This document shows, piece by piece, positions 47,205-56,555 of a stretch of DNA of 64,000 nucleotides. The DNA is from Pleurocapsa sp. FMAR1. GTDB taxonomy: Bacteria; Cyanobacteriota; Cyanobacteriia; Cyanobacteriales; Xenococcaceae. Location of the stretch: assembly GCF_963665995.1 (NCBI RefSeq), contig NZ_OY762512.1:4092001-4156000 (forward strand), written 5' to 3'. Below the pieces are notes generated by a model, which saw nothing but the letters and a program-made list of their open reading frames with translations, ran no database searches and was not told the DNA's origin. Position 1 is the first letter of the stretch, and each line of letters opens with the position of its first letter. The translations under genes and the position numbers were made by a program.

Positions 47205-47459
47205 TCAATGAGAATTTGGATAACGAACTCGAACCATCTCGGCTTCTTGGTGGCGAATCGCAATTTCAGTCGTAGAACCGACGCGAATGTGCAACGGCCC
47301 TCCAAAGCCAGCTTTACGTATAACCTTAATTTGCTTATTGGGAATAATTCCTATTGCTGCCAGCCTTTTACCTAACCCCTGACTGTGGCGTTTTAACTGT
47401 ATGCTCTCGACTACAGCTATTTCGCCCGATTTTAATTCTGATAGTGTCATATATACCAA
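47205..47459 (-). CDS. feoA: Ferrous iron transport protein A
   Basis: An 84-residue SH3-like protein: MTLSELKSGEIAVVESI, LAAIGIIPNKQIKVIRKAG and GPLHIRVGSTTEIAIRHQEAEMV are characteristic. It supports FeoB function. It is immediately upstream of feoB. No convincing Fur box is seen directly upstream. Confidence 0.93.
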   Translation of the reverse strand: MVYMTLSELKSGEIAVVESIQLKRHSQGLGKRLAAIGIIPNKQIKVIRKAGFGGPLHIRVGSTTEIAIRHQEAEMVRVRYPNSH

Positions 47460-47735
47460 ATAAAAATATCTAGCAATAATTATAAATACTTGAGGACGTT
47501 AAAACAAGATATAACTCTCATGTAATCGAAAGTCTTTTAGAACAATGACAATTTAACTTTATTTTTGTTGATTTAAATATTTTCCTCGAAGATGCCATGC
47601 CAAAAGTGCGATCGCGATCTTTGCTATTTTGTGATTGACTTCAAATTCGCAATTTGCTAAGTTTGAGATAGTGGAGCTAAAAATTGCGTTTAGGAGAGAA
47701 ACAAGATGAATGTTGTCAATTAACAAGGAGACTTG

Positions 47736-48038
47736 ATGCACGTCATCTCATATTCTCGACTTAAACAATTCTGGAGCAATCATTCTACTGCTGAGGTTAG
47801 TCTAAGATATTGGTATAAACTCACTATAAAACAACAGTGGCATTGTTTTAACGATATTTGTCAAACTTTTCCTTCGGCAGATAGAGTAAAAAACTTCGTT
47901 GTGTTTAACATTGGAGGCAACAATTTTCGCTTAATTGCTTATGTTGATTACAAACAGAGTAAAGTTTTTATTCGGTTTGTTTTAACCCATGCTGAATATG
48001 ATAGAGAGGATTGGAAAAAAGATGAATGGTATCAATAA
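47736..48038 (+). CDS. higB: HigB-family type II toxin (mRNA interferase)
   Basis: A 100-residue RelE-fold protein of the HigB family: MHVISYSRLKQFWSNH, FPSADRVKNFVVFNIGGNNFRLIAYVDY and FIRFVLTHAEYDREDW are signatures. Such toxins cleave mRNA at the ribosome. The ATG at 47736 is preferred to a TTG one codon upstream because AAGGAG sits 6 bases before it. The toxin precedes its antitoxin, the order normal for higBA. Confidence 0.9.
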   Translation: MHVISYSRLKQFWSNHSTAEVSLRYWYKLTIKQQWHCFNDICQTFPSADRVKNFVVFNIGGNNFRLIAYVDYKQSKVFIRFVLTHAEYDREDWKKDEWYQ

Positions 48039-48139
48039 TCAGTAACTCTCAAGTGAGTTGACTACAAATAGCCCCGAATCTCGATTATGTATTTGCTTTT
48101 GTTCTATCCTAATTTTTGTCTAAGCCAAATCTTATTTTT

Positions 48140-48553
48140 ATGATCGATAAATATATTCAATTGCTACAACAGTTCCCGCCTCGTACTATAACTAATGACG
48201 AACAGTTAGAAGCAACACAAGTGGTTATAGATAAGTTGCTTGACCGCCCCCAATTAAGTCCTGAAGAATTAGATTACCTTAATCTTTTGGGTACATTGGT
48301 TTATGAGTACGAACAAAAAGGCGAACCAATTGCCGATATTTACGGTGTAGAACTATTAAAAGTTTTGATAGCTGAAAGACAGTTGCGTCAAAAAGACCTC
48401 GTTCCTGTCTTTAAAACAGAGTCTATTATCTCTGATATCTTGAATGGGAAACGACAATTAACTGTGCGTCATATTCAAGGATTAGCTCAATTTTTTAACC
48501 TGTCGCCAGCGGTATTTCTACCAGAAGAACAAAACATCAAAGTTATTGCTTAA
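48140..48553 (+). CDS. higA: HigA-family antitoxin (helix-turn-helix)
   Basis: About 137 residues. The C-terminal half is a Cro/C1-type helix-turn-helix: LIAERQLRQKDLVPVF, ILNGKRQLTVRHIQGLAQFF; the N-terminal half is helical. It should neutralise HigB and repress the operon. The start is placed at ATG 48140 rather than a TTG 24 bases upstream; 101 bases separate the two coding frames, more than usual in higBA. Confidence 0.85.
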   Translation: MIDKYIQLLQQFPPRTITNDEQLEATQVVIDKLLDRPQLSPEELDYLNLLGTLVYEYEQKGEPIADIYGVELLKVLIAERQLRQKDLVPVFKTESIISDILNGKRQLTVRHIQGLAQFFNLSPAVFLPEEQNIKVIA

Positions 48554-48573
48554 AAAATATTAGTCTATTTTAA

Positions 48574-49563
48574 ATGAATCTACTTTACATCACGGGGTTA
48601 CTGCTGTTATTGCTAGCAGTTAGTATTGCTGTTTATCTATTAACCGCCCGTAGTTATCAATCTGCTGATTCTGTTGCCAATTCTTACGATGAATGGACTG
48701 AAGACGGAATTTTGGAGTTTTATTGGGGAGAGCATATTCATTTAGGACATTATGGTTCACCAGCAAAATCAAAAGACTTTATAGCTGCCAAACATGACTT
48801 TGTGCATGAAATGGTGCAGTGGGGTGGTTTAGATAAATTATCTACGGGGACTACTTTATTAGACGTTGGTTGTGGCATTGGGGGCAGCAGTCGTATCTTG
48901 GCAAAAGACTATTGTTTTAAGGTTACAGGTGTCACTATTAGCCCACAACAGGTTAAACGCGCCCAAGAATTAACCCCGCCAGGAATTGACGCTAAGTTTC
49001 AGGTAGATGATGCCATGGCTCTTTCTTTCCCTGATGCCAGTTTTGATGTGGTTTGGTCAGTTGAAGCGGGACCACATATGCCTGATAAAGCAGTTTTTGC
49101 CCAGGAGTTATTACGAGTACTAAAGCCTGGAGGTATTTTGGTTGTAGCAGACTGGAATCAGCGTGACGATCGCCAAATCCCCCTCAACTTCTGGGAAAAA
49201 CCTGTCATGCAGCAGCTATTAGATCAATGGTCACATCCTGCATTTTCTAGTATTGAAGGCTTTTCAGAGCTTTTGGCTGAGACAGGGTTGGTGAAAGGAG
49301 AAGTTGTTACCGACGACTGGACACAAGCAACTCTTCCCTCTTGGATTGATTCTATCTGGCAAGGAATAGTAAAACCCAAAGGACTAATATTGTTTGGTTT
49401 GTCTGGCTTTATTAAATCGTTGAGAGAAGTGCCTACCTTGTTACTTATGCGTTTAGCTTTTGGTAATGGTCTTTGTCGCTTTGGAATGTTTCGGGCTACG
49501 CGAGCTAATTCTTCTCAGCCTAAAGAAGTTGAAAGTGAGGCTGCATTAAAAAGTGGGAATTAG
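48574..49563 (+). CDS. MPBQ/MSBQ methyltransferase (2-methyl-6-phytyl/solanyl-benzoquinone)
   Basis: A 329-residue membrane-anchored methyltransferase. A hydrophobic N-terminal segment (3-25) precedes the motif I LLDVGCGIGGSSRILA and the conserved VEAGPHMPDKAVFA. The sequence agrees closely with the cyanobacterial enzyme (Synechocystis sll0418 type) that methylates 2-methyl-6-phytylbenzoquinone in tocopherol synthesis and the analogous plastoquinone precursor. It is downstream of higA by 20 bases but unrelated to it. Identification relies on recall of the family. Confidence 0.9.
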   Translation: MNLLYITGLLLLLLAVSIAVYLLTARSYQSADSVANSYDEWTEDGILEFYWGEHIHLGHYGSPAKSKDFIAAKHDFVHEMVQWGGLDKLSTGTTLLDVGCGIGGSSRILAKDYCFKVTGVTISPQQVKRAQELTPPGIDAKFQVDDAMALSFPDASFDVVWSVEAGPHMPDKAVFAQELLRVLKPGGILVVADWNQRDDRQIPLNFWEKPVMQQLLDQWSHPAFSSIEGFSELLAETGLVKGEVVTDDWTQATLPSWIDSIWQGIVKPKGLILFGLSGFIKSLREVPTLLLMRLAFGNGLCRFGMFRATRANSSQPKEVESEAALKSGN

Positions 49564-49592
49564 TCTGCTTGCGGAAAGTTAAACTGTCCTTT

Positions 49593-49823
49593 TTAATTAG
49601 TAACTTTTAATTTATTATTAGCTATTGGAATTTCTTGATGTTTTTCTTGATAGTCTTCCTTGACTAATTCCCAAGCGTTTTTCAATTCTTCTAATGATTC
49701 TTGAGGCGTATCCCCGAATGCAGAAATAGTTGGAATCTCTTGAAAATGTGCCAACCAGTCTCCTTGCTCATCAACATACAAATTGATAATAAAATCATCA
49801 AAATTGTAATTATCTAAAGACAT
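49593..49823 (-). CDS. hicB: HicB-family antitoxin
   Basis: About 76 residues. IINLYVDEQGDWLAHFQEIPTISAFGDTPQESLEELKNAW is the HicB partial RNase-H-like core. The start is placed at ATG 49823 because it overlaps the stop of the upstream hicA remnant (TAATG), the usual coupled arrangement; a slightly longer frame from 49844 would overlap the remnant. The toxin partner is broken, so this is an orphan antitoxin. Confidence 0.75.
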   Translation of the reverse strand: MSLDNYNFDDFIINLYVDEQGDWLAHFQEIPTISAFGDTPQESLEELKNAWELVKEDYQEKHQEIPIANNKLKVTN

Positions 49824-50012
49824 TATTTTCCTTTTTGCTGGCATTTAATGAACTGTTGAACTTGATAAATCTTCGCTTTGCCATCTTTGCGAGATTGGAT
49901 TGGTAATGATTGACTATTAGGAGAAAACCATCTTTTTGACGCGCCAATAGCCAGCCACTTTGTTCCAACAGAGTTTCAAACTCTTTAAAAGTTAGATTTT
50001 GTGAATTTTGTT
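49823..50012 (-). pseudogene. hicA: HicA toxin remnant, frameshifted and without a start codon
   Basis: Read on the minus strand, one frame gives NLTFKEFETLLEQSGWLLARQK, then a neighbouring frame gives RWFSPNSQSLPIQSRKDGKAKIYQVQQF and stops at TAA (49825-49823). HicA proteins usually have a GSH(Q) segment where the frames switch, which is missing, so a small deletion is likely. No start codon is seen and a TAA lies upstream in frame. It ends in the TAATG overlap with hicB. Confidence 0.65.
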
Positions 50013-50091
50013 GTGCTTATAAGGTTTGCATCTTTAATTGTATTAAAAGCGATCGCCTGTTCTAAATCACATAAACCGAACTGAGTATAAT

Positions 50092-50307
50092 TCAAAGCAG
50101 CTTATAAGATTCAACCTCTAAGACAGGACCGATCATAGCAGTAGTCATAATATCTTCGCGGATTTTCCCTTGTATTTCTACTTTTATTCCTTCTTTTTGT
50201 AATTCTGCTACGGGGTCTTTGAGTTGATAGGTTGTGCCATCATCGGTCACTAACGCCCAAACACCAAAGCCAAAGCCCTTTTTCTCGATTGTTCCTATTA
50301 CTTTCAT
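50092..50307 (-). CDS. Small OB-fold-like protein (DUF5818-like)
   Basis: A 71-residue beta-rich protein: MKVIGTIEKKGFGFGVWALVTDDGTTYQLKD, then IKVEIQGKIREDIMTTAMIGPVLEVESYKLL. It resembles small OB-fold proteins of unknown function. It stands alone between the hicAB remnant and the subtilase gene. Confidence 0.65.
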   Translation of the reverse strand: MKVIGTIEKKGFGFGVWALVTDDGTTYQLKDPVAELQKEGIKVEIQGKIREDIMTTAMIGPVLEVESYKLL

Positions 50308-50428
50308 CGTGGCTATCTAATCAATAAAAAACTGAGTTCCAAATTATCTTAGCAACTTAGAACTCAGTACCTGTAATATTTAATAGATTAAGGAGATAGA
50401 AAATCAACTTGTCTCATTTCTTATCCTT

Positions 50429-52204
50429 TTAAATCCTTGCTGTTCGAGTTTCTTTTTTGCTAGCTAAGTATGCCAAACCTAGACAGAGAAGAGCATTGAC
50501 TATTAGATAAGTACGAGCGATCGCGCCACTGCCCAAAAGCCAAATACCAGGATCGACTACAGCACTGACACCCAAGCAGGCAGCAACACCAATACTCGAA
50601 CCAATAGCAAACCATCTCCAGCTAGAATTCCCCAGTAAAAAGATAGTTAAAACAAAAGGAATTAAAACACTGGCAAACAAAGGATTGAGATTAGAATTGC
50701 CTAATACTACATTGCCAAGTTCGGGTAAAGAACTCCCAAATAGGCGCATTGGCCATTGAGGAAGATCGAAGATATATAGTCCTTGAAGGAAAAATAGCCC
50801 AGAGCTACCAAAAATCAAACCGCTATTGAGAGCCAAGCTAGCAGGTAAATAGTTACGTAAAAACCAAGCTAATAAGTACGAACCAAGCACCATGCCTATT
50901 TTAGGCAACAGAGCTACCGCCCCACCATCGATCCAGAAACCAATGTTGAGATAGCCACTCTTACGTAACCAACGGAAGAAATCATTAAAGCTAATCTTGC
51001 CTTTAAGAGCCAATTGAACTGCTGCACCTGCATCAAGATTTCCCGCACCAAAATGATTTAGATGGTCTTCTTGAATCTTGCGAGAAGACTGCTTGATAAT
51101 ATTTAATACTTCTGTAGGCTCTTCTACGCCTGTGGCTCTAATTAAGGCAGCCACTCCAGCTACGTGAGGAGCAGCCATACTAGTTCCCTGAAAACCAACA
51201 AATACTGATTCTCCACTGCTAGGATCGACCGTATTTTGAATAATTTTACCCGTTTCACTGCCTCCAGGAGCAGAAATATCAACCCCAGCACCAAAGTTTG
51301 AGTAAGATGCCTTATCTCCCGCAGCATCGATAGCAGAGACGCTAATTACATCAGGATAGCGAGCAGGATAAGCAGCAGCATTGCGACCTTCATTACCCGC
51401 AGCAGCGACAATAACTACCCCTTTGCTATGGGCATACTTAATCGCTTCTTCCAACATGATACTAGCTCCGCCACCGCCCAAGCTCATATTGATTACATCT
51501 GCACTATTATCGGCAGCAAATTTAATCGATTCGGCAATATCGGCAATTGTTCCTCCACCACTGCCAGAGAGAACTTTTAAAGGCATGATGCTTGACTGAT
51601 AGGCAATCCCCGCTACTCCATAACCATTGTTGGTCGATTGGGCAATAGTTCCTGCTACATGAGTACCATGTCCATTATCATCATCAGCATTTTCTTTGTC
51701 GTTAACAAAATCGTAGCCTTTGACAAACTTAGTCAGTTTTAAATCAGGTACTTTACTCACTCCTGTATCAATGACAGCGACGGTAACACCTTCTCCTTTG
51801 GTTTCATCCCAAGCTTTTTCAATATTAATGTTGCGGAAATTCCACTGTTTACTATAATCAGGATCGTTAGGGGCTTCAAAAGCTTTATATTGATAATTAG
51901 CTTCAATATATTCAGTATCTCGGCTAATGGGCGATCGCTTTAATTCTTTAAGAGTTTTTTTGTCACCCTTGACTATATAAATGCGATCGCTAATCGAAAA
52001 AACGCTATTTAAATTAACCTGTTGATTATATTTCTGAGAAAGTCCTTGAATTTCATCACTGACTTTGGCGATCGGCACATCTTCTTTAAAATCTAAAATA
52101 ATGGAGTCAAATTCTCCTGATTGTGCCAGTCCTTTGAAATTGAATAGGGCAAATCCAATTGCAAAAACAAATAGGCACAGCAGCATTAATCTTTTCATTG
52201 CCAC
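50429..52204 (-). CDS. Membrane-anchored subtilisin-like serine protease (S8)
   Basis: A 591-residue protease with a signal-like N-terminus (1-27) and a propeptide (about 30-105). The catalytic triad is Asp146 (TVAVIDTGV), His179 (NGHGTHVAG) and Ser342 (GTSMAAPHVAG). The C-terminal 150 residues contain several hydrophobic segments (from about 430), anchoring it in a membrane. It probably acts on the outer side; substrates are unknown. Spacers of about 120 bases lie on both sides. Confidence 0.92.
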   Translation of the reverse strand: MAMKRLMLLCLFVFAIGFALFNFKGLAQSGEFDSIILDFKEDVPIAKVSDEIQGLSQKYNQQVNLNSVFSISDRIYIVKGDKKTLKELKRSPISRDTEYIEANYQYKAFEAPNDPDYSKQWNFRNINIEKAWDETKGEGVTVAVIDTGVSKVPDLKLTKFVKGYDFVNDKENADDDNGHGTHVAGTIAQSTNNGYGVAGIAYQSSIMPLKVLSGSGGGTIADIAESIKFAADNSADVINMSLGGGGASIMLEEAIKYAHSKGVVIVAAAGNEGRNAAAYPARYPDVISVSAIDAAGDKASYSNFGAGVDISAPGGSETGKIIQNTVDPSSGESVFVGFQGTSMAAPHVAGVAALIRATGVEEPTEVLNIIKQSSRKIQEDHLNHFGAGNLDAGAAVQLALKGKISFNDFFRWLRKSGYLNIGFWIDGGAVALLPKIGMVLGSYLLAWFLRNYLPASLALNSGLIFGSSGLFFLQGLYIFDLPQWPMRLFGSSLPELGNVVLGNSNLNPLFASVLIPFVLTIFLLGNSSWRWFAIGSSIGVAACLGVSAVVDPGIWLLGSGAIARTYLIVNALLCLGLAYLASKKETRTARI

Positions 52205-52331
52205 TTCCTGATGATTATAATTTTGTTACTTACTAAGATAACGTAACTCTGGTGATAGCAACTATATCTTTTGCCTACTATCAATCGCCATGACTTCCAT
52301 CGAAATTGCGCTCGCCTTGTGGCAACCCAGG

Positions 52332-52931
52332 TTATTTAATAAAATTAATAAAATCTGATTCTATTGTCAAAGGACTTTCACTAAATCCTCGATTAACAAA
52401 ACTTTCTAAATCTCTGGCAGCTAAATTAGGCAGAAATATACTATTAGCAATCTCAGTATATCCATCATTTGCTAACTGATAAAAAGTAATCTGATTGTCT
52501 TGCCAGAACCAAACTTCTGCAACTCCTATAGACTTATATTTCTTAAGATCGTCAATACTACCACTTGAAAATATTACTTCAATAGCTAGATCGGGAATGC
52601 TTTTTCTAGCACCAAAAGAAAAGCTAACATCTGGTTCTTTTGCTGCTAAAGGTTTGTTAACTAATCTAGTTGAACGCATAGGATAATAAAGCAAGTTTGT
52701 TTGCCTACAATATGCCACAATTAAATAGTTGATTACCTCTGCTATAACTTCATGATTTTGACTGGGAGACACTAAAGTAATTACCCCATTAAAATATGAA
52801 ACTCGATAACCTAAATACTCTTGAGAATCTAATTTTTCATAATCAGCCCAATTCATCCCTGCTAGACTCAAAGTTTGGTCTTTTTGACTGAGATGATTTA
52901 AATCAAACGGTAGTTTGGCATTGATCAACAT
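52332..52931 (-). CDS. Uma2-family (DUF820) protein
   Basis: A 199-residue Uma2-family protein, with a PD-(D/E)XK nuclease-like fold. Landmarks are MNWADYEKLDSQEYLGYRVSYFNGVITLVSPSQNHE, KEPDVSFSFG, IPDLAIEVIFSSGS and KYKSIGVAEVWFWQDNQITFY. It is abundant in cyanobacteria; the function is not known. Alone on its strand. Confidence 0.85.
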   Translation of the reverse strand: MLINAKLPFDLNHLSQKDQTLSLAGMNWADYEKLDSQEYLGYRVSYFNGVITLVSPSQNHEVIAEVINYLIVAYCRQTNLLYYPMRSTRLVNKPLAAKEPDVSFSFGARKSIPDLAIEVIFSSGSIDDLKKYKSIGVAEVWFWQDNQITFYQLANDGYTEIANSIFLPNLAARDLESFVNRGFSESPLTIESDFINFIK

Positions 52932-53227
52932 AGCTTTATATCTCTGGAACTCGATTAAGCAACATTATTTTTGTTTTGTATATCAAAGCAGATTTCAAGT
53001 TGATCGTACTATAAGAAAATAGCTCATGTACTTACAATGTGAGCAATTAGTTTAATTGTGAAAATATGCGATCGCCTACTATTAAACAAATAAACTTTTT
53101 CAAACAGCTAGTAGCTAGTTGCTAAATCGCCACCAATCATTCCCTTAAGCACAAAATAACTTGGTAGTTTACTACACAGCAGTTAGAAAATACTAAAATA
53201 CTTGAAGACGAATTTTAGAATGAGAAC

Positions 53228-53431
53228 ATGAACCCCGATCAAGTAAATTGCGCTGTAGATTGCGCCAAGGGCTGCGTTTTAGGCGATCGCTGTCCGAATA
53301 CTGAGTATAAAAATGAAGCCTCTAATTTTATTCAAGAGACTTCATTAGACAAAATGTTGGAAATGGCAGAGATAGCCAGAATGAAAAAGATATCAGAACC
53401 CCCTAAGTGGGTAATACCCGACGATATTTAA
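53228..53431 (+). CDS. Small Cys-rich protein of unknown function
   Basis: A 67-residue protein with four Cys near the N-terminus (NCAVDCAKGCVLGDRC) and an acidic/amphipathic remainder (SLDKMLEMAEIARMKKI). The four Cys could bind a metal or form disulfides. No known family recognised. It is preceded by a 296-base spacer and followed by a strong hairpin. Confidence 0.6.
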   Translation: MNPDQVNCAVDCAKGCVLGDRCPNTEYKNEASNFIQETSLDKMLEMAEIARMKKISEPPKWVIPDDI

Positions 53432-53438
53432 GTAAATA

Positions 53439-53470
53439 AAGTAGGGGCGGTTCCAGAACCGCCCCTACTT
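53439..53470. terminator. Perfect 15-bp hairpin between convergent genes
   Basis: AAGTAGGGGCGGTTC and GAACCGCCCCTACTT pair perfectly around a 2-base loop. It lies between the end of the small Cys-rich gene and the end of gatA, so it can terminate both. The sequence also resembles a cyanobacterial repetitive palindrome. Confidence 0.7.
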
Positions 53471-53484
53471 ATCCCTCATCCCTG

Positions 53485-54939
53485 TTAAATCTTTGGTTGC
53501 TTTTTATGCCATTGGGTTGCCTGTTCGTAGGCATAAGCAGTATGAAACAGAACATCTTCCCGCAAGACATTACTAATCAACTGTAAACCAATGGGCAAAC
53601 CTTTTTCGTCAAAACCACACGGGATACTCATGCCTGGTAAACCTGCCAAGTTAACAGGAATAGTCATTAAATCTAGAAGATACATACTTAGAGGATCTGT
53701 AGTTTTATCTCCTGCTTTAAATGCTGTGGTAGGCGCAGTAGGTGCAACCAAAACATCTACATCTGCAAACGCCTGCTCAAAATCTTGTTTGATTAGGGTG
53801 CGAACCTTTTGCGCTTTAAGATAATAAGCATCGTAATATCCTGAAGACAGTGCATAAGTACCAATCATTATGCGCCGTTTTACTTCCGCCCCGAAACCAG
53901 CAGCGCGAGTATTGGTATACATCTCTAGCAGGTTGTCTGATTCTTGACGTAAACCATATTTAACAGCATCATAACGAGCTAGATTTGCTGAGGCTTCTGA
54001 AGGAGCAATAATATAATATGCTGCTATACCATAACGAAAACGAGGACAGGAAATCTCTTTAACTTCTGCCCCCAACTCTTCTAACTGAGCGATCGCTTTT
54101 TTGACTGTTTCTGCAACTACAGGATCTACTCCTTCCCCAAAAGTTTCAGTGATGATGCCTACTTTTAAGCCTTTTTTGAGTTTTGGTTGCAGATATTGAG
54201 TATAGTCAGGAATATCTACTTTTAGACTAGTAGAATCATTAGGATCGTGTCCAGCGATTTCTCTCAACACAATTGCAGCATCTTCTACACTACGAGCAAA
54301 TGGTCCAATTTGATCTAAAGATGAACCAAAAGCCACCAAGCCAAAACGAGAAACTAAACCATAAGTTGGCTTCATTCCCACTACCCCACAAAGAGAAGCT
54401 GGCTGGCGAATTGAACCCCCTGTATCTGAACCAAGAGAAACTACACACTCTCCAGCAGCAACAGCAGCAGCCGAACCACCAGAAGAACCTCCAGGCACTC
54501 TTGCTAAATCCCAAGGATTGGCTGTAACCTGAAAACTAGAGTTTTCTGTAGAGCCTCCCATAGCGAATTCATCCAGATTGGTTTTACCTATAAGTACCGC
54601 ACCTGCATCCTTTAGTTTCTGGGTGACGGTAGATTCATAAGGAGGCACAAAGTTAGCCAAAATCTGCGAAGCGCAGGTAGTTTTAATCCCTTTGGTACAC
54701 ATATTATCTTTAACACCCACAGGAATGCCTTCTAGTATGCCAATAGATTCCCCTGCTGCAATTTTGTCATCTACTTCTTGGGCAGTGGCTAAAGCTTGAT
54801 CGGCAGTTATAGTCAGAAACGCTTTTACTTTTGGTTCGACTGTTTCAATCTGTTTTAGAGTCGCCTGGGTAATTTCGACTGCCGAACGTTCCTTGTTGAC
54901 TAGTTGCTGATGTAACTCTTTTATACTTCCTTGGTACAT
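53485..54939 (-). CDS. gatA: Aspartyl/glutamyl-tRNA amidotransferase subunit A
   Basis: A 484-residue amidase subunit of GatCAB. The amidase signature is [23 protein letters not shown] with the cis-Ser/Ser nucleophile [12 protein letters not shown], and the catalytic Lys is in [13 protein letters not shown]. It transamidates mischarged tRNA to Gln-tRNA or Asn-tRNA. Length is normal. The start is ATG 54939; a 56-codon frame ends 4 bases upstream. gatB and gatC are not in the window. Confidence 0.97.
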   Translation of the reverse strand: MYQGSIKELHQQLVNKERSAVEITQATLKQIETVEPKVKAFLTITADQALATAQEVDDKIAAGESIGILEGIPVGVKDNMCTKGIKTTCASQILANFVPPYESTVTQKLKDAGAVLIGKTNLDEFAMGGSTENSSFQVTANPWDLARVPGGSSGGSAAAVAAGECVVSLGSDTGGSIRQPASLCGVVGMKPTYGLVSRFGLVAFGSSLDQIGPFARSVEDAAIVLREIAGHDPNDSTSLKVDIPDYTQYLQPKLKKGLKVGIITETFGEGVDPVVAETVKKAIAQLEELGAEVKEISCPRFRYGIAAYYIIAPSEASANLARYDAVKYGLRQESDNLLEMYTNTRAAGFGAEVKRRIMIGTYALSSGYYDAYYLKAQKVRTLIKQDFEQAFADVDVLVAPTAPTTAFKAGDKTTDPLSMYLLDLMTIPVNLAGLPGMSIPCGFDEKGLPIGLQLISNVLREDVLFHTAYAYEQATQWHKKQPKI

Positions 54940-54943
54940 CTAT

Positions 54944-55114
54944 CTAAGATTTAATTTGAGACAATAACTCACGATACAGTAAACGAGTTGTTTTAAACAA
55001 TATTCTTACCAGGGCATCTTTACCCTTGAGCGTCTTGCGTAACTCTTGGGCGCGATCGCAAATCTCATCCCCTATTTTGCCATTAATCCGCTGTTTTTGA
55101 ATGCAACTTGGCAT
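54944..55114 (-). CDS. Short ORF (56 residues) immediately upstream of gatA
   Basis: ATG at 55114 opens MPSCIQKQRINGKIGDEIC..., 56 residues, ending LYRELLSQIKS just 4 bases before the gatA start. The frame is bounded upstream by TAA. It is Lys/Arg-rich and helical in appearance. I recognise no family; it may be a real small gene coupled to gatA or the tail of a lost gene. Confidence 0.4.
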   Translation of the reverse strand: MPSCIQKQRINGKIGDEICDRAQELRKTLKGKDALVRILFKTTRLLYRELLSQIKS

Positions 55115-55262
55115 ACAGCCCAATTGTTACTATCTTCGACATCGAGATTTTGTAGAAGAGTATTTAAGTCAGACAGAGGAGTTGGCTGAATCTGCACATC
55201 AGCGTTTATCTAGCATACAGCCCGATTTTAGTTTAGTTCGTTCTCGTTTGTTATTAAGATAA
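55101..55262 (+). pseudogene. Probable 3' remnant of a small cyanobacterial gene
   Basis: A 53-codon plus-strand frame, ending ...HRDFVEEYLSQTEELAESAHQRLSSIQPDF... RLLLR, resembles the C-terminal part of small cyanobacterial proteins (YYLRHRD-type ends seen next to DUF433-like proteins). Only the end is present and the ATG is probably fortuitous. It overlaps the minus-strand short ORF by 14 bases. A 14-base GCATACAGCCC-type repeat occurs twice (55111 and 55213). Confidence 0.4.
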
Positions 55263-55392
55263 GATATTGTAGAGAATGTGTGCGTGATTGCGATCGCACC
55301 AGTTGCAAATTGTTATCGTTGAAGAAAGGATATTATTATTTGCTAAATATCCTCAATATCCATAGAAGTTAGTATTTATATCAGTTAATTCC

Positions 55393-56454
55393 ATGAATAA
55401 GGTCGTTGTCGGCTTGTCTGGCGGAGTTGACAGTTCTGTTGCTGCTGCCACACTACATCATCAAGGTTACGAAGTAATTGGTCTTACCCTCTGGTTAATG
55501 AAGGGTAAAGGTCAATGCTGTTCTGAAGGGATGGTGGATGCTGCACGACTGTGTGAAGAATTAGAAATTCCTCATCATATTGTGGATAGTCGAGATGTAT
55601 TTCAAGAAAATATTATTGATTTTCTAGTTAGCGGTTATCAAGCAGGAATTACTCCCCTACCCTGTTCTCAATGCAATCGAGCGGTGAAGTTTTCTCCCAT
55701 GTTGGACTATGCCAAAAAAGAATTAGGCACAGATAAAATTGCCACGGGTCATTATGCTCGTATTAATTACGATCATCAAAGCGATCGCTATCAGCTTTTA
55801 AGAGCCGTAGATCGTCATAAGGATCAGTCTTATTTTCTCTACGATCTCACTCAAGAATTGCTGGCAGGTTCGGTTTTTCCTCTGGGAAATCAAACTAAAG
55901 AAGAAACTCGTCGAGTCGCAGCAGAATTTGGTTTAGCCACAGCAGATAAACCCGAAAGTCAAGACCTATGTTTAGTAGAGGCTCATGGCTCAATGCAAAC
56001 TTTTTTAGACCGCTATATTAATCAAAAAGAAGGAGATATTGTGGACATGACGGGGAATGTCTTGGGTAAACATACGGGCATTCACCACTACACTATTGGT
56101 CAAAGAAGAGGCTTAGGTATTGCTGCTGCTGAACCTTTATACGTAGTCAAGTTAGATGCAGTGATGAATCGGGTAATAGTAGGCGATCGCCATGCAGGAG
56201 GACGCTTAGAATGTACTGTTTCTAGGTTAAACTGGGTTTCTATTGCCGAACCGACTGCCCCAATTCCAGCCGAAGTTCAAATTCGCTATCGCTCAAAACC
56301 TGTCCCCGCGCAAATAATTCCAATTGAAAATTCTCGGATCAAAGTTATATTCGCCGAACACCAGTTTGGCATAACTCCTGGTCAAGCAGCAGTATTTTAT
56401 AGCGGAGAAATGGTTCTAGGTGGCGGAATAATTGAAGTGGAGAGTCAGACGTAG
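55393..56454 (+). CDS. mnmA: tRNA-specific 2-thiouridylase
   Basis: A 353-residue enzyme that thiolates U34 in tRNA. The PP-loop is [12 protein letters not shown], the catalytic Cys pair is in [11 protein letters not shown] and [12 protein letters not shown], and the C-terminal [16 protein letters not shown] and [13 protein letters not shown] complete the family pattern. The stop TAG is the second to fourth base of the palindromic repeat 56451-56515, and the last 13 codons are repeated in altered form 100 bases downstream, so the C-terminus was reshaped by a tandem duplication. Confidence 0.95.
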   Translation: MNKVVVGLSGGVDSSVAAATLHHQGYEVIGLTLWLMKGKGQCCSEGMVDAARLCEELEIPHHIVDSRDVFQENIIDFLVSGYQAGITPLPCSQCNRAVKFSPMLDYAKKELGTDKIATGHYARINYDHQSDRYQLLRAVDRHKDQSYFLYDLTQELLAGSVFPLGNQTKEETRRVAAEFGLATADKPESQDLCLVEAHGSMQTFLDRYINQKEGDIVDMTGNVLGKHTGIHHYTIGQRRGLGIAAAEPLYVVKLDAVMNRVIVGDRHAGGRLECTVSRLNWVSIAEPTAPIPAEVQIRYRSKPVPAQIIPIENSRIKVIFAEHQFGITPGQAAVFYSGEMVLGGGIIEVESQT

Positions 56455-56515
56455 GGTGGGCAAATTCAGTTTTCACTGCATTGTTGAATTCTATATTTTA
56501 GTTTGCCCACCTTAC
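56451..56515. repeat. Dispersed palindrome, copy 3, overlapping the mnmA stop
   Basis: GTAGGGTGGGCAAA and TTTGCCCACCTTAC with TTGTTGAATTCTA in the centre. The mnmA stop codon TAG lies inside its first arm. Confidence 0.75.
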
Positions 56516-56555
56516 TTGGTGGCGAAATAATTGAAGTTGAAAACAGTAATTAAAA

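Larger units (their letters stand above)
54940..55392. other. Spacer between gatA and mnmA
   Basis: 453 bases that separate divergent genes. Besides the two short frames listed, no RNA gene is seen. Promoters for gatA and mnmA should lie here. Confidence 0.45.

Noticed and set aside
47559-47741. 60-codon minus-strand frame upstream of higB
   Set aside because: No recognisable motif, overlaps the expected higBA promoter and its start overlaps the higB start.
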